From DATAZK01 sp963731205 (GTDB lineage Bacteria > Actinomycetota > Actinomycetes > Frankiales > Frankiaceae), in assembly GCA_963731205.1 (NCBI GenBank), contig CAVSUJ010000001.1, positions 1,178,001 through 1,242,000 of the forward strand: a stretch of DNA of 64,000 bases, read 5' to 3'. A program made the position numbers and the translations under genes. The notes below the pieces were generated by a model. That model worked only from the letters and a program-made list of their open reading frames with translations, ran no database searches and had not been told where the DNA came from. Of the stretch, positions 1-8,235 are shown in pieces (the stretch's first letter is position 1; each line of letters opens with the position of its first letter).

Positions 1-913
1 CGAGGGCTTGGCTGGGCCGGTAGGCGGTGTGGCCCAAGTCGAGCAGCCCACCGGTCTGGGGGTCGAGGATCATGCGACGCCACTTGCCGTCGGCGGCAAG
101 GGTGCGAGCCAGCGGTGCCGGCAGCGGTCCGTAGCCGGCCAGCTCACCCGGGTTGTCTTGCAGGCCGAGCAGGGTGTGCAGGTCGATGGTGACGTTCACC
201 GCCGCCGGCCGGGGTGCGCCGGTGCGGCCGGCGACCAGATCGACCAGCGCATCGGCGCGTAACGCGTCGATCGGCAGCCAACCGTCAGACCCCGGCGGTG
301 GCCCGGCTGCCTTGTGGCGCTGGGCGACCGCCTCAGCAGCCTCATACACCGCCATCACCTCCCTCGCGGAGGTGATGAGGCGTAGTTCGGCCATCCCGTC
401 GGGCAGCGGCTCCCAGCCCAGGCTACGGTCGGCATGGGCCTTGCGAACCCGATCGGCGGCCGATTCCGGATCGATACGCAGCACCGCCCGCTTCAGGCTG
501 CGGCGCAGCTTTCCTACCGTCTGCCGGGCGGCCCGGCCAAGTACCCGCTCGGCCACGATCCTGGCCTTTTCCACCGTCAACCCGGACGTGGTCTCCGCGA
601 TGACATGAGCATGCCAGTAGGAAATGTCGCCCGCTGCCAGTGCCGCCTGCACCGCCGGTAGATCCAGTGTGATCCGGCGGGCGGTGTGCAGCCGGTCAGC
701 GGCCGTACTGTCCGCGAGGCGAAGCGCCGCGCCGATCTCGGCATGCGCCGCCCGCAACGGCATATCCGCCGTTTCCCGCCGATCACGGGTGGCCTCGGCT
801 ATCGCCTCCACCGCATCACCGACCGCCGCCAGCATCGGCTGCATACACGCGCACATCCACGCCGACTGCCGCTCCCAGGCGATCAGCAGATCCACCCGCG
901 CCCCCGCGCTCAA
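1..913 (-). CDS. DUF222 (13E12-type) protein, 3' part beyond the window edge
   Basis: The minus-strand frame stays open from about position 913 to the left edge. It reads as the alpha-helical DUF222 domain of actinobacterial 13E12 repeat proteins (pieces such as LSAGARVDLLIAWERQSAWM, DISYWHAHVIAE and GWLPIDALRADALVDLVAGR). These proteins normally end in an HNH nuclease domain, which would lie outside the window. The cellular role of the family is not established; many copies are thought to be mobile or DNA-associated. Translation in this frame could begin at TTG 913 or at the first ATG further in (WM-CACM). The natural N-terminus appears to lie in another frame just upstream (910-1014), so the gene is probably frameshifted. 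Family call is firm; integrity is doubtful. Confidence 0.75.
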   Translation of the reverse strand, partial: MSAGARVDLLIAWERQSAWMCACMQPMLAAVGDAVEAIAEATRDRRETADMPLRAAHAEIGAALRLADSTAADRLHTARRITLDLPAVQAALAAGDISYWHAHVIAETTSGLTVEKARIVAERVLGRAARQTVGKLRRSLKRAVLRIDPESAADRVRKAHADRSLGWEPLPDGMAELRLITSAREVMAVYEAAEAVAQRHKAAGPPPGSDGWLPIDALRADALVDLVAGRTGAPRPAAVNVTIDLHTLLGLQDNPGELAGYGPLPAPLARTLAADGKWRRMILDPQTGGLLDLGHTAYRPSQAL

Positions 914-1014
914 CCCCGCGGATCGATCGCCGCGAGCGCCGCCACACACTCCGGGCCCGGCGGTGCGATCAACGCCGCCGCGACCTTCCCAGCAGGACTC
1001 AACACTTCGAACAT
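910..1014 (-). pseudogene. Detached N-terminal codons of the DUF222 gene (frameshift)
   Basis: ATG at 1014 opens 34 codons beginning MFEVLSPAGKVAAAL and ending at a TGA (912-910). The peptide is what would be expected immediately before the DUF222 domain, and its last residues (AAIDPRG) run straight into LSAGARVDL of the next frame if one base is added near 913-917. The TGA overlaps a TTG (bases TTGA), so re-initiation is conceivable. A one-base deletion, real or from sequencing, is the simpler reading. Confidence 0.55.
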
Positions 1015-1129
1015 GTGTGCGAGTCTATCAGGAGCCCATGCCCCAAAACCCCTGTCATTCGCAGGCGAAAGCGGGCAGTTCGCTCAACCTGGCGATCGCG
1101 CATCATCGAATGTGTGGCAGCCTTCCCCC

Positions 1130-1699
1130 ATGATGGACGAGTACGCGAAGACCTCCTTGCACGATGAGTTGAGGCGCGCCCGTGAGGCCCTGCTCTGGAA
1201 AATCGATGGTCTCTCCGAGTACGAGATCCGGCGGCCGCTGACGGCGACCGGGACCAACCTGCTGGGCCTGATCAAACACACAGCAACGTGGGAGGCCCGG
1301 TATTTCGGCGAGGTCTTCGGCCGGCCATTTCCGGAGCCGCTGGCGCGGTGGCAAGACTCTGACGGCAGCGATCTGTGGGTGACCGCGCAGGAGAGCCGCG
1401 CTCAGATCACCGACTTCTACCGGCACGCCTGGAGGCATGCTGATGACACGATTCACGAGCTGCCGATCGACGCTCCAGGACACGTGCCATGGTGGTCTCG
1501 TCCCGAGGTGAAACTGTTCACCGTCATGGTCCACGTCCTCAACGACACGACCCGCCACGCCGGCCACGCAGACATCTTGCGTGAACATCTCGACGGCCAC
1601 ACGGGTGTCGCCGCGGGGCAGCAAGAGCAGATCGACACGGCTGCTCGCGAGGCTCATTGCGCGAAGGTAGAGGCGGCCGCAAGAGCGGCCGCGGCCTAG
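1130..1699 (+). CDS. DinB-family (DUF664-like) protein
   Basis: A 189-residue protein with the DinB/DUF664 four-helix layout. It has an N-terminal helix, a histidine in GLIKHTA (about residue 50), tryptophan-rich middle helices, and the C-terminal pair of histidines in RHAGHADILREH (about 144-152). These three histidines form the metal site in this superfamily, whose members include mycothiol- or bacillithiol-dependent transferases and many of unknown role. The substrate is unknown. Start chosen at ATG 1130 (ATGATG, so 1133 is equally possible); the frame stays open further upstream, but that part shows no family similarity. The last residues are Ala-rich and probably disordered. It is convergent with the ABM gene, 6 bp away. 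Confidence 0.8.
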   Translation: MMDEYAKTSLHDELRRAREALLWKIDGLSEYEIRRPLTATGTNLLGLIKHTATWEARYFGEVFGRPFPEPLARWQDSDGSDLWVTAQESRAQITDFYRHAWRHADDTIHELPIDAPGHVPWWSRPEVKLFTVMVHVLNDTTRHAGHADILREHLDGHTGVAAGQQEQIDTAAREAHCAKVEAAARAAAA

Positions 1700-1705
1700 T
1701 TGCGG

Positions 1706-2032
1706 CTACCCGTCGACCGCCATCTCACCGAGCTCCGACCAGTCGTCCTGCGGTATCGAGGTGTTCAGCACCCGCGGCGTCTCGACGAGCAGCGGCGGCA
1801 GATCCTGGCGCGCCTGCTGGAAGTGATCCGACTGCACGTGAGCAGCGCCCGCAGCGTCGTCCCGGAAGGCCTCGATGAGGACGTATTCGGTGCGGTCGTC
1901 GAGACTTCGTGACCAGTCGAACCACAGGCAGCCCGGCTCGGCGCGAACCGCCTCGGTGAAGGTGGCCGTCAGCTCGGGCCACTGGTCGGCGTACTCGGGC
2001 CGCACCCGGAACTTCGCCGCTATGAAAATCAT
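1706..2032 (-). CDS. Antibiotic biosynthesis monooxygenase (ABM) domain protein
   Basis: A 108-residue single-domain protein of the ABM/dimeric alpha-beta barrel type. It opens MIFIAAKFRVRPEYADQW, followed by EPGCLWFDWSRS and YVLIEAFRDDAAGAAHVQS with the family histidine, and SDHF before the last strand. Members are small cytosolic oxygenases acting on quinones or polyketides, or heme- or aldehyde-handling proteins; the substrate cannot be read here. ATG 2032 is preceded by a good Shine-Dalgarno (GAAAGGGG). The C-terminal tail (QDDWSELGEMAVDG) extends beyond the minimal domain. It is divergent from the carboxyltransferase gene. Confidence 0.78.
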   Translation of the reverse strand: MIFIAAKFRVRPEYADQWPELTATFTEAVRAEPGCLWFDWSRSLDDRTEYVLIEAFRDDAAGAAHVQSDHFQQARQDLPPLLVETPRVLNTSIPQDDWSELGEMAVDG

Positions 2033-2100
2033 CGCCGCCCCTTTCGGAGGTCTTCCCCACGATCGTGACAGATGGGCACCCCTACCGCGACGAGGCGATA

Positions 2101-2114
2101 AGTATCTAGAGGAT
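2101..2114. promoter_or_regulatory. Weak match to the AACATCTAGATGTT palindrome
   Basis: AGTATCTAGAGGAT agrees with the palindrome AACATCTAGATGTT at 10 of 14 positions and lies in the divergent promoter region between the ABM gene and the carboxyltransferase. Better copies sit at 13578, 14533 and 21626. On its own this site is weak; it is listed because of its position. Confidence 0.25.
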
Positions 2115-2166
2115 TGACCCCTCCCCGCTCGGATCGCCCGCACTTCACTTGGTAGCGTCACGCCTT

Positions 2167-3669
2167 GTGAGTGGGCACAGCGGAAGCGATTGGGACTCCA
2201 CGCTCGACGACCTGGATCGGCGCTATGCGGCGAGCCGGGCGATGGGCGGCGAGACCCGCCTCGCGAAGCATCACGCGGCGGGCAAGCTCGATGCCCGGGC
2301 GCGGGTCGAAACCCTTCTGGATCCCGGCACTTTCCGCGAGATCGGCACGCTGACCGGCGGCGAGGTCCCGGCTGATGCGCTGGTCTGTGGTTCCGGGCTC
2401 ATCGACGGCCGTCCGGTACTGGTCGGCGCGGAAGACTTCACGACGCTGGCCGGCTCGATCGGCGGCGGCAGCAACGCCAAGCGCTACCGGATCGCCGAAC
2501 TCGCTCTGCAGTACAAGGTCCCGCTGATCATGCTGCTCGAGGGGGCCGGCTACCGCCCGGCGGGACACACCGGCGGACGCTTCCCGGTCGACCTCGGGAT
2601 GCAGGCCCGCTGCTCGGGGCAGGTGCCCGTGATCTGCGGTGTCCTCGGCGCTTCGGCGGGTCACGGGGCGCTCATCGCGCCGATGTCGGACTTCTGCGTG
2701 ATGACGCAGCAGGCGTCGATCTTCACTGCGGGCCCACCCGTCGTGAAGCAGTCCACCGGCGAAGACGTGACGAAGGAAGCTCTCGGCGGCCCGTCGGTCG
2801 CGATCGCGAGCGGGCTGGTGCACAACGTGGCGGGCGATGACGCCGACGCGCTCGGGCAGATCCGCCGCTACCTCAGCTACTTCCCGTCCAGCGCCTGGGC
2901 CTATCCCGATCGCCGCGGCGAGGACGAGACCACGCTCCCCCGCGCGACGCCGGAGCTCGTCGACCTGGTCCCGCGCGACAACCGGCGGGTGTACGACATG
3001 CGCCGCGTCATCGACTCGATCGTCGACACCCAGGACTGGTTCGAGGTCCAGCCGACCTTCGGCACCGCCATGATCTGCGCGCTCGCCCATCTCGGCGGCA
3101 ATCCGATCGCCATCGTCGCCAATCAGCCGCGCGTGATGGCTGGTTCGATCGACTCCCGCGCCGCTGACAAGGCAGCTCATTTCATCACCGTCGCCGATTC
3201 CTTCCACGTCCCGCTGCTCTTCCTGGCCGACAACCCCGGCGTCATGCCCGGCACCCGATCCGAGCAGACCGGCATCCTGCGCAGCGGCGCCCGCATGTAT
3301 GCCGCCCAGGCGCTGGCCACCACGCCCAAGCTCGAGGTGACGTTGCGCAAGGCCTACGGCTTCGGCTCGATGGTGATGGCGATGGCTCCGTTCGACAGCC
3401 AGACCGCGACCTTCGCCTATCCGGGAGCCACCATGGGCGCCATGGGAGCGGCAGCCCAGGGCTCGGCCATCAACGCCGACGCCGATCAGGCGGAGTCGCT
3501 GCGCCGGGCCGAGCTGCAGGCGTCCTACCGCTCCGCCGAAGGGCTGGGCTTCGACGAGCTGATCGACCCGCGCCAGACGCGCAATGCCTTGCTCGACGCC
3601 CTCACCCGCGGGCTCTGGACGCGTCAGCAACCTGCCGCGCCGGTGCTGCGCGTCGGTGTGACTCCGTAG
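2167..3669 (+). CDS. Acyl-CoA carboxylase carboxyltransferase (beta) subunit
   Basis: A 500-residue carboxyltransferase of the PccB/AccD type. It transfers CO2 from biotin to an acyl-CoA (acetyl-, propionyl- or longer). Both crotonase-fold halves are visible: the N half with LVGAEDFTTLAGSIGGGSNA and IMLLEGAGYRP (about 80-140), the C half with ADKAAHFITVADSFHVPLLF, DNPGVMPG and the glycine-rich TFAYPGATMGAMGAAAQGS (about 335-440). Length is close to the usual 510-540. No biotin carboxylase or biotin carrier gene is in the window, so the partner must be elsewhere. GTG 2167 is chosen as start; TTG 2149 is in frame and neither has a clear ribosome site. Convergent with the phosphotransferase, 3 bp away. 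Confidence 0.87.
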   Translation: MSGHSGSDWDSTLDDLDRRYAASRAMGGETRLAKHHAAGKLDARARVETLLDPGTFREIGTLTGGEVPADALVCGSGLIDGRPVLVGAEDFTTLAGSIGGGSNAKRYRIAELALQYKVPLIMLLEGAGYRPAGHTGGRFPVDLGMQARCSGQVPVICGVLGASAGHGALIAPMSDFCVMTQQASIFTAGPPVVKQSTGEDVTKEALGGPSVAIASGLVHNVAGDDADALGQIRRYLSYFPSSAWAYPDRRGEDETTLPRATPELVDLVPRDNRRVYDMRRVIDSIVDTQDWFEVQPTFGTAMICALAHLGGNPIAIVANQPRVMAGSIDSRAADKAAHFITVADSFHVPLLFLADNPGVMPGTRSEQTGILRSGARMYAAQALATTPKLEVTLRKAYGFGSMVMAMAPFDSQTATFAYPGATMGAMGAAAQGSAINADADQAESLRRAELQASYRSAEGLGFDELIDPRQTRNALLDALTRGLWTRQQPAAPVLRVGVTP

Positions 3670-3672
3670 CTG

Positions 3673-4728
3673 CTAGACCACCAGGTCGAAGGAACCGAGG
3701 TCGCGGATCGCGGCAGCGGAACGCTCGGCCATGACGGTGAACATCGCGAGCCCCCGCTCGGTCGGCGCCGCGACCGCCTCGCCGAGGATGCAGATGTAGG
3801 GGCCTTGAAAGAGGCCGTAGCGGTAGTCCTCCCAGCACTGCTCGGCGGTGTAACCCGTCACGCCGAGCTCGATCAGCCGGTCGAAGTAAGCACGGACGAT
3901 GGCGCGCTCGTGATCGCGGCGGGTGGCGGGATCCAGCCCGGTGCCGATCAGGTAGGCGACATCGCGCAGCGGCAGGCCGGTCGAGAGCGACTGCCAGTCG
4001 ACAGCGGTGACCGCCGGCAGCCCGCTTGCGGCCGGCGCGAAGAGCAGGTTGTCGAGCCGATAGTCGTTGTGTACCAGGGCGAATGGCGACGGCCGTCCGG
4101 TGACCCAGGCGGGGAAGATCGACGCGAAGCCCGTGAAGACCCTGGCGGTCGCCGGGTCGAGCTGCCGGCGCCCGAGGAACGCTTCGGCCGCACCCCCGAG
4201 CATCGGTCCGGTCAGCTCGGCGAGGGCAGCGGCGCTAGGGATGATCGTGTCTATTGAGCGGACGGCCGGATCACACCAGCTGCCCGCGTGCAGTCCCGCA
4301 AGCGCGACCACTGCATCCTTCGCCTGGGCGGCGGTGCAGCCGGCGATCTGATCGCCCACCGAGGCCGGCGACATGTCCTGCAGCAGCAGGGTGAAGCTGG
4401 TGGCGTCGTCGTTCACCACCGCCAGATAGCTCTCCGGGACGGCTATCGCCAACCTGGGCGCGATGTCGCGGTAGAAGCTCACCTCGGTGCGATACGTCAT
4501 GGCCGCACCGGCGCGCACCGCCGGGTCGGCCGAGGGCAGCTTGGCGATGAGCTGCCCCGGGCCCTCTCCACGGGCGTATCGAATGACGAGCCGGTAGCAC
4601 GAAGCCATCTGGCCGGTACCCACCGCTGACACCGAGACATCGCTGACGGCAGCATCGATTCCTGCTGCCGCCAGCACCTCGGTGAGCCACTCCGGCGTGA
4701 GATCCGCCGGATCGACGACGATCCTCAC
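3673..4728 (-). CDS. Aminoglycoside-phosphotransferase-fold (APH/EcKinase-like) protein
   Basis: A 351-residue protein with the APH-type kinase fold. Visible are the Brenner-like catalytic loop LVHNDYRLDNLLF (about residue 220) and the metal-binding AVDWQSL (about 245), with a lysine-containing N lobe (LIAKLPSAD). Proteins of this subgroup are common beside acyl-CoA dehydrogenases and lipid-degradation genes in actinobacteria, and drug resistance is not the expected role. It follows the alcohol dehydrogenase by 7 bp on the same strand and is probably the last gene of the long minus-strand operon starting near 13.5 kb. Substrate unknown. Confidence 0.8.
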   Translation of the reverse strand: MRIVVDPADLTPEWLTEVLAAAGIDAAVSDVSVSAVGTGQMASCYRLVIRYARGEGPGQLIAKLPSADPAVRAGAAMTYRTEVSFYRDIAPRLAIAVPESYLAVVNDDATSFTLLLQDMSPASVGDQIAGCTAAQAKDAVVALAGLHAGSWCDPAVRSIDTIIPSAAALAELTGPMLGGAAEAFLGRRQLDPATARVFTGFASIFPAWVTGRPSPFALVHNDYRLDNLLFAPAASGLPAVTAVDWQSLSTGLPLRDVAYLIGTGLDPATRRDHERAIVRAYFDRLIELGVTGYTAEQCWEDYRYGLFQGPYICILGEAVAAPTERGLAMFTVMAERSAAAIRDLGSFDLVV

Positions 4729-4735
4729 TCCGGAA

Positions 4736-5851
4736 TCAGTGTTCGAGATCGATGACCCCGCGCATGTTGAGCCCGTTGCGCATGTCGCTGTAGCCCTCGT
4801 TCACCTGATCCAGCGAGTAGCGCCGGGTGATGAGCTCATCCAGCTTCAGCCGCCCCTGCCGGTAGTGGTTGAGCATGGCGGGGATGTCCTTGGTCGGGCT
4901 GCTCGCGCCGAACAGCGAACCCTGGATCCGCTTCTGGAACAGCGTGATCATCGCCGCGGAGACGGGGATGGAGGCGTCCATCATGTTGCCCAGCCCGGTG
5001 AGCACGCACGTGCCGGCCTTGCGGATCGCGTCGACCCCCTGGGCGATGTGCTCCCCGGTCGTCACGCCGACGCAGACGATGCACGAATCGGCGCCCTGCC
5101 CGTTGGTGAAGCTGCGGGCGATCTCGGTGCCCTCTTCCATCGTGGCGACGGCATGGGTCGCACCGAGCTTCAGCGCCATCTCGCGCTTCATCTCCACCGG
5201 GTCGACGGCGATCAGGACGCTCGCACCCGCATGCGCCGCGCCCTGCACCGCGTTGATGCCGATGCCGCCGACGCCCATGACGATGACCACGTCACCGGCG
5301 CGGACCTCGGCCGAGTTCACCGCCGAGCCCCAGCCGGTGCCGACGCCGCAGCTCGTCAGGCAGGCGACGTCGAGCGGGATGTCATCGGGACACGGGATGG
5401 CCGACATGGTGGAGACGGTCGTGTACTGGCTGAAGGTCGAGATGCCCGCCATCTGGCCGACCGGCTTCCCGTCCAGGTGCATGCGGTAGCTGCCGTCCAT
5501 CCGGATGCCGGCGAGCGTATTGGCGCCGTTGTCGCAGAGGTTCTGCATGCCGGACGCGCACCAGCGGCAGTGCCCGCAGGCCGGTAGGAACGACAGGACG
5601 ACACGGTCGCCGACGTTCCACTCCGGGGTGCTCGGCCCGACCTGCTCGACGATGCCGGCGCCCTCGTGGCCGCCGCACATGAATCCGCCGCCGATGGGCA
5701 GGTCGCCGGTGGCGATGTGGTCATCGGAGTGACACATGCCGGCATGCTCGAGGCGGACCAGCAGCTCGTCCTGCCGCGGCTCTTCGAGCTCGACCTCGAG
5801 GATCTCCCACTTGCCCGGTTGCTCGCGAAGGACGGCTGCCTGGGTCTTCAT
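4736..5851 (-). CDS. NDMA-type zinc-dependent alcohol dehydrogenase
   Basis: A 371-residue medium-chain dehydrogenase. It has the catalytic zinc region MCHSDDHIATGDLP and GGHEGAGIVEQVG (about 38-70), a structural-zinc cluster CGHCRWCASGMQNLC (about 95-110) and a Rossmann glycine motif VMGVGGIGINAVQG (about 190). It resembles the actinobacterial group that keeps its nicotinamide bound and uses the artificial acceptor NDMA in vitro, including mycofactocin-linked enzymes; this is a family inference. ATG 5851 is preceded by AGGAACGCA. A longer frame exists upstream but lacks family sequence. It lies 72 bp downstream of the hydratase gene, probably in the same operon, and would oxidise an alcohol intermediate. 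Confidence 0.84.
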   Translation of the reverse strand: MKTQAAVLREQPGKWEILEVELEEPRQDELLVRLEHAGMCHSDDHIATGDLPIGGGFMCGGHEGAGIVEQVGPSTPEWNVGDRVVLSFLPACGHCRWCASGMQNLCDNGANTLAGIRMDGSYRMHLDGKPVGQMAGISTFSQYTTVSTMSAIPCPDDIPLDVACLTSCGVGTGWGSAVNSAEVRAGDVVIVMGVGGIGINAVQGAAHAGASVLIAVDPVEMKREMALKLGATHAVATMEEGTEIARSFTNGQGADSCIVCVGVTTGEHIAQGVDAIRKAGTCVLTGLGNMMDASIPVSAAMITLFQKRIQGSLFGASSPTKDIPAMLNHYRQGRLKLDELITRRYSLDQVNEGYSDMRNGLNMRGVIDLEH

Positions 5852-5923
5852 TGCGTTCCTGCCTATCGTCTCGGCCGACTGCTGCGACATTCTGCGACAC
5901 TCCGCGGTCAAACTAACTCCCGC

Positions 5924-6724
5924 TCACTCCCCGCGAAAGACCGGAGTGCGCTTCTCGTGATACGCCATCATCGCCTCCGCCATGTCGGCCGTACCGACAT
6001 TGACGTTCTGCGCCAGCGTTTCGGTTTCCAGCGCGCTCGCGAGTGAGCTGTTGGCGGCATTCGTCAGCATGCGCTTGGTGATGGACAACGCGATGGGCGG
6101 CCCAGCGGCGATCCGCGCCGCCACCTCGGCGACCTTGGCATCGAGCTCGTCCGTGGGCAGGACACCGTTGAGGAGGCCGAGCCCGTTAGCGCGGTCGGCG
6201 TCCATCATCTCGGCGGTCAGCGCGATCTCCTTGGCGCGATGGATTCCGACGCGCTGGGCAAGGAACCAGGAGGTGCCGAAGTCCAGGCTCAGGCCGAGCT
6301 TGGCGAAAATCGCCGAAAACCGGGCTCTTTCGGAGCAGAACAGCATGTCGGCCGCCATCGCCAGCCCGAAGCCGGCGCCCACGGCGACGCCGTCGACCTT
6401 CGCGATGACCGGAACGGGACATTCGTGCACCGCCATGACGGCGCCCGCGAGCCGGCGCATCCCGTTGACCTTGTTGCCTTCCCAGCCGGGATCGGGCTCG
6501 TCGCCGCCGCTGAGATCGGCTCCAGAGCAGAAATCGCCGTTGGCTCCGGTGAGGATGACGACCCGCGCATCGCTCGTGGCGAGATCACGGAACGTGTCGC
6601 GAATGGCCAGCCACATTCCCATGGAACACGCGTTGCGCCGGCCCGGGTTGTCGAGTGTCACCGTCGCGACGAAGCCGTCGCGTTCGAGCCTGACCTTGGT
6701 GTGCAAATCGGTACTGGTGCTCAA
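5924..6724 (-). CDS. Enoyl-CoA hydratase/isomerase (crotonase) family protein
   Basis: A 266-residue crotonase. The oxyanion-hole segments are visible: NPGRRNACSMGM and GANGDFCSGADLSGG (about 28-75), then AKVDGVAVGAGFGLAMAADM (about 108). Aligned to rat mitochondrial hydratase, the position of Glu144 is Phe (FSAIFAKLGL) while Glu164 is kept (RAKEIALTAEM). It may therefore act as an isomerase or another crotonase rather than a standard hydratase. Start is TTG 6724, behind AAGGGGCGAAG; its bases TTGA overlap the stop of the upstream ligase, a sign of coupled translation. Distal part of the 13.5-3.7 kb operon. Confidence 0.85.
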   Translation of the reverse strand: MSTSTDLHTKVRLERDGFVATVTLDNPGRRNACSMGMWLAIRDTFRDLATSDARVVILTGANGDFCSGADLSGGDEPDPGWEGNKVNGMRRLAGAVMAVHECPVPVIAKVDGVAVGAGFGLAMAADMLFCSERARFSAIFAKLGLSLDFGTSWFLAQRVGIHRAKEIALTAEMMDADRANGLGLLNGVLPTDELDAKVAEVAARIAAGPPIALSITKRMLTNAANSSLASALETETLAQNVNVGTADMAEAMMAYHEKRTPVFRGE

Positions 6725-8235
6725 CTTCGCCCCTTGCTCCGCAGCAGCTCCTGGAGTGCTGACTTGTCTACTTTGGCGGTTGCCGTCATGGGTACGTCGT
6801 TCGCGTCGCCGATGACCCAGATCGTCGGCACCTTGAAGGCGCTGAGGCGGGCCCGCGCGGCTCGGGCAACCTGCTCCAGCGGCGCGGAGGTGACGACGTA
6901 CGCGGCGACCTGCGCAGCGCCGGACTCGTCGCGTACATCGGTGACGAACGCGAGCCGCACCTCGTCGATGGCCCGCAGCGCCCCCTCCACCTCGGTCGGG
7001 AAAACCGTGGCGCCCTTGACCTTGAACATGTCGTCGCGCCGGCCGCCGTACCAGAGGTAGCCGTCGTCATCGAGCGATCCGAGGTCGCCGGTGGGATAGA
7101 AACCGTCGGGGCGGAAGACCTCTTCGCGCGTACGCCCGCACATGCCACGCATGACGTTGGGACCGCGCACGCAGATCTCGCCGGTGACCCCAGCTGCGCA
7201 TTCCTCGCCGCTTTCCGGGTCGAGGATCCGGACCTCGAAGCCTTCGAAAGGCCTGCCGCAGCTGCCGAACTTGGCGGGCGGGAGGTCGAGGTCGAGCCGG
7301 TCTCCGCAGTAGGGGCCGAAGGTCTCGGTCATGCCGAACAGGTTGGCGCGGGCACCGGGCCCGGCCCTGAGTCCGGGGGGTAGCACCGCGGCAAGGCTGC
7401 CCGGGCGCAGGCTGGAAAGGTCGGCATCAGCGAAACTCGGATGTGCGGCGAGGCGTGCCGCCTGATCGGGCCAGCCACGAAAGAGCGTGGCGCGTTCCCT
7501 TTGGAGCATGGCCAGCGTGCGGTCGGGCTCGGGCACCGCTTCGGTGAGCAGCGTGGCGCCCGCGACGAGCACCGACATCAGGCCGCTGGAGAAGCCGCCG
7601 GTCCAGAAGAACGGCATCGGGATGTAGAGCCGCTCGTCACTGCCGACCCGGCGGCTCTCCAGCCCTGACGCGGTCGCTCGCAGTCCCCCGCCATGGGTAT
7701 GGATGACGCCCTTCGGTGCTCCCCTGCTGCCGGACGTGAACAGCACCACCAGATCGTCCGCCGGCCGCACGTCGGCCTCCAGCGCCGCGACGAGATCGTC
7801 ACTGACAGCGGGCTCGGGAAGCGCGTCGAGCGCCCAGACGTGTCGAAGCAGTGGCGGCGGGTCCAGGCTCTTGACCTCCTCCAGATATCTGCGGCCGCGA
7901 AACTCTCGCGCGACGATGAGATGGGTGACCCCGGCAACGTCCAATTGTGCTTTCAGTTCAGGGGGTTTCAGCAGTGTGCTGAGCGGCACGAGCACGGCGC
8001 CGATGCGCATGACCGCGACCCCGGCGAGCACCCACTCGATGCCGTTGGGGGCCATCAGCGCGACGCGAGAGCCCTTGCCGACCCCGGCGGCGACGAGGCG
8101 GCCGGCGAGCTGACGGCTGCGGTCATCGAGCTCGGCGTGGGTGATGCTCCCGCCCTCCGACACGACGACCGGCTTGTCCGGCGCAGCGGCCCGGTTGCGC
8201 TGCAGGAGGCGTGGGAGCGTCAGCTCAGCGGGCAC
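6721..8235 (-). CDS. AMP-dependent acyl-CoA synthetase (ligase)
   Basis: A 504-residue adenylate-forming enzyme that activates a carboxylic acid to acyl-AMP and then acyl-CoA. It shows the phosphate-binding loop LFTSGSRGAPKG (about 160), a degenerate A5 region NLFGMTETFGPY, the A7 aspartate YPTGDLG, the hinge region GGRRDDMFKVKG and a C-terminal lysine in MTATAKVDK. Start is GTG 8235 with TCAAGGAGCGGATCA upstream; a much longer open frame exists but its extra residues are not ligase-like. The 5' end overlaps the preceding ligase gene by 11 bp. The two ligases are paralogues of each other, so this looks like a tandem duplication within the operon. Confidence 0.88.
   Translation of the reverse strand: MPAELTLPRLLQRNRAAAPDKPVVVSEGGSITHAELDDRSRQLAGRLVAAGVGKGSRVALMAPNGIEWVLAGVAVMRIGAVLVPLSTLLKPPELKAQLDVAGVTHLIVAREFRGRRYLEEVKSLDPPPLLRHVWALDALPEPAVSDDLVAALEADVRPADDLVVLFTSGSRGAPKGVIHTHGGGLRATASGLESRRVGSDERLYIPMPFFWTGGFSSGLMSVLVAGATLLTEAVPEPDRTLAMLQRERATLFRGWPDQAARLAAHPSFADADLSSLRPGSLAAVLPPGLRAGPGARANLFGMTETFGPYCGDRLDLDLPPAKFGSCGRPFEGFEVRILDPESGEECAAGVTGEICVRGPNVMRGMCGRTREEVFRPDGFYPTGDLGSLDDDGYLWYGGRRDDMFKVKGATVFPTEVEGALRAIDEVRLAFVTDVRDESGAAQVAAYVVTSAPLEQVARAARARLSAFKVPTIWVIGDANDVPMTATAKVDKSALQELLRSKGRS

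Noticed and set aside
2158..3630. Open frame of 490 codons on the strand opposite the carboxyltransferase gene.
   Set aside because: It mirrors the GC-rich codons of a clear PccB-type gene and has no recognisable domain.
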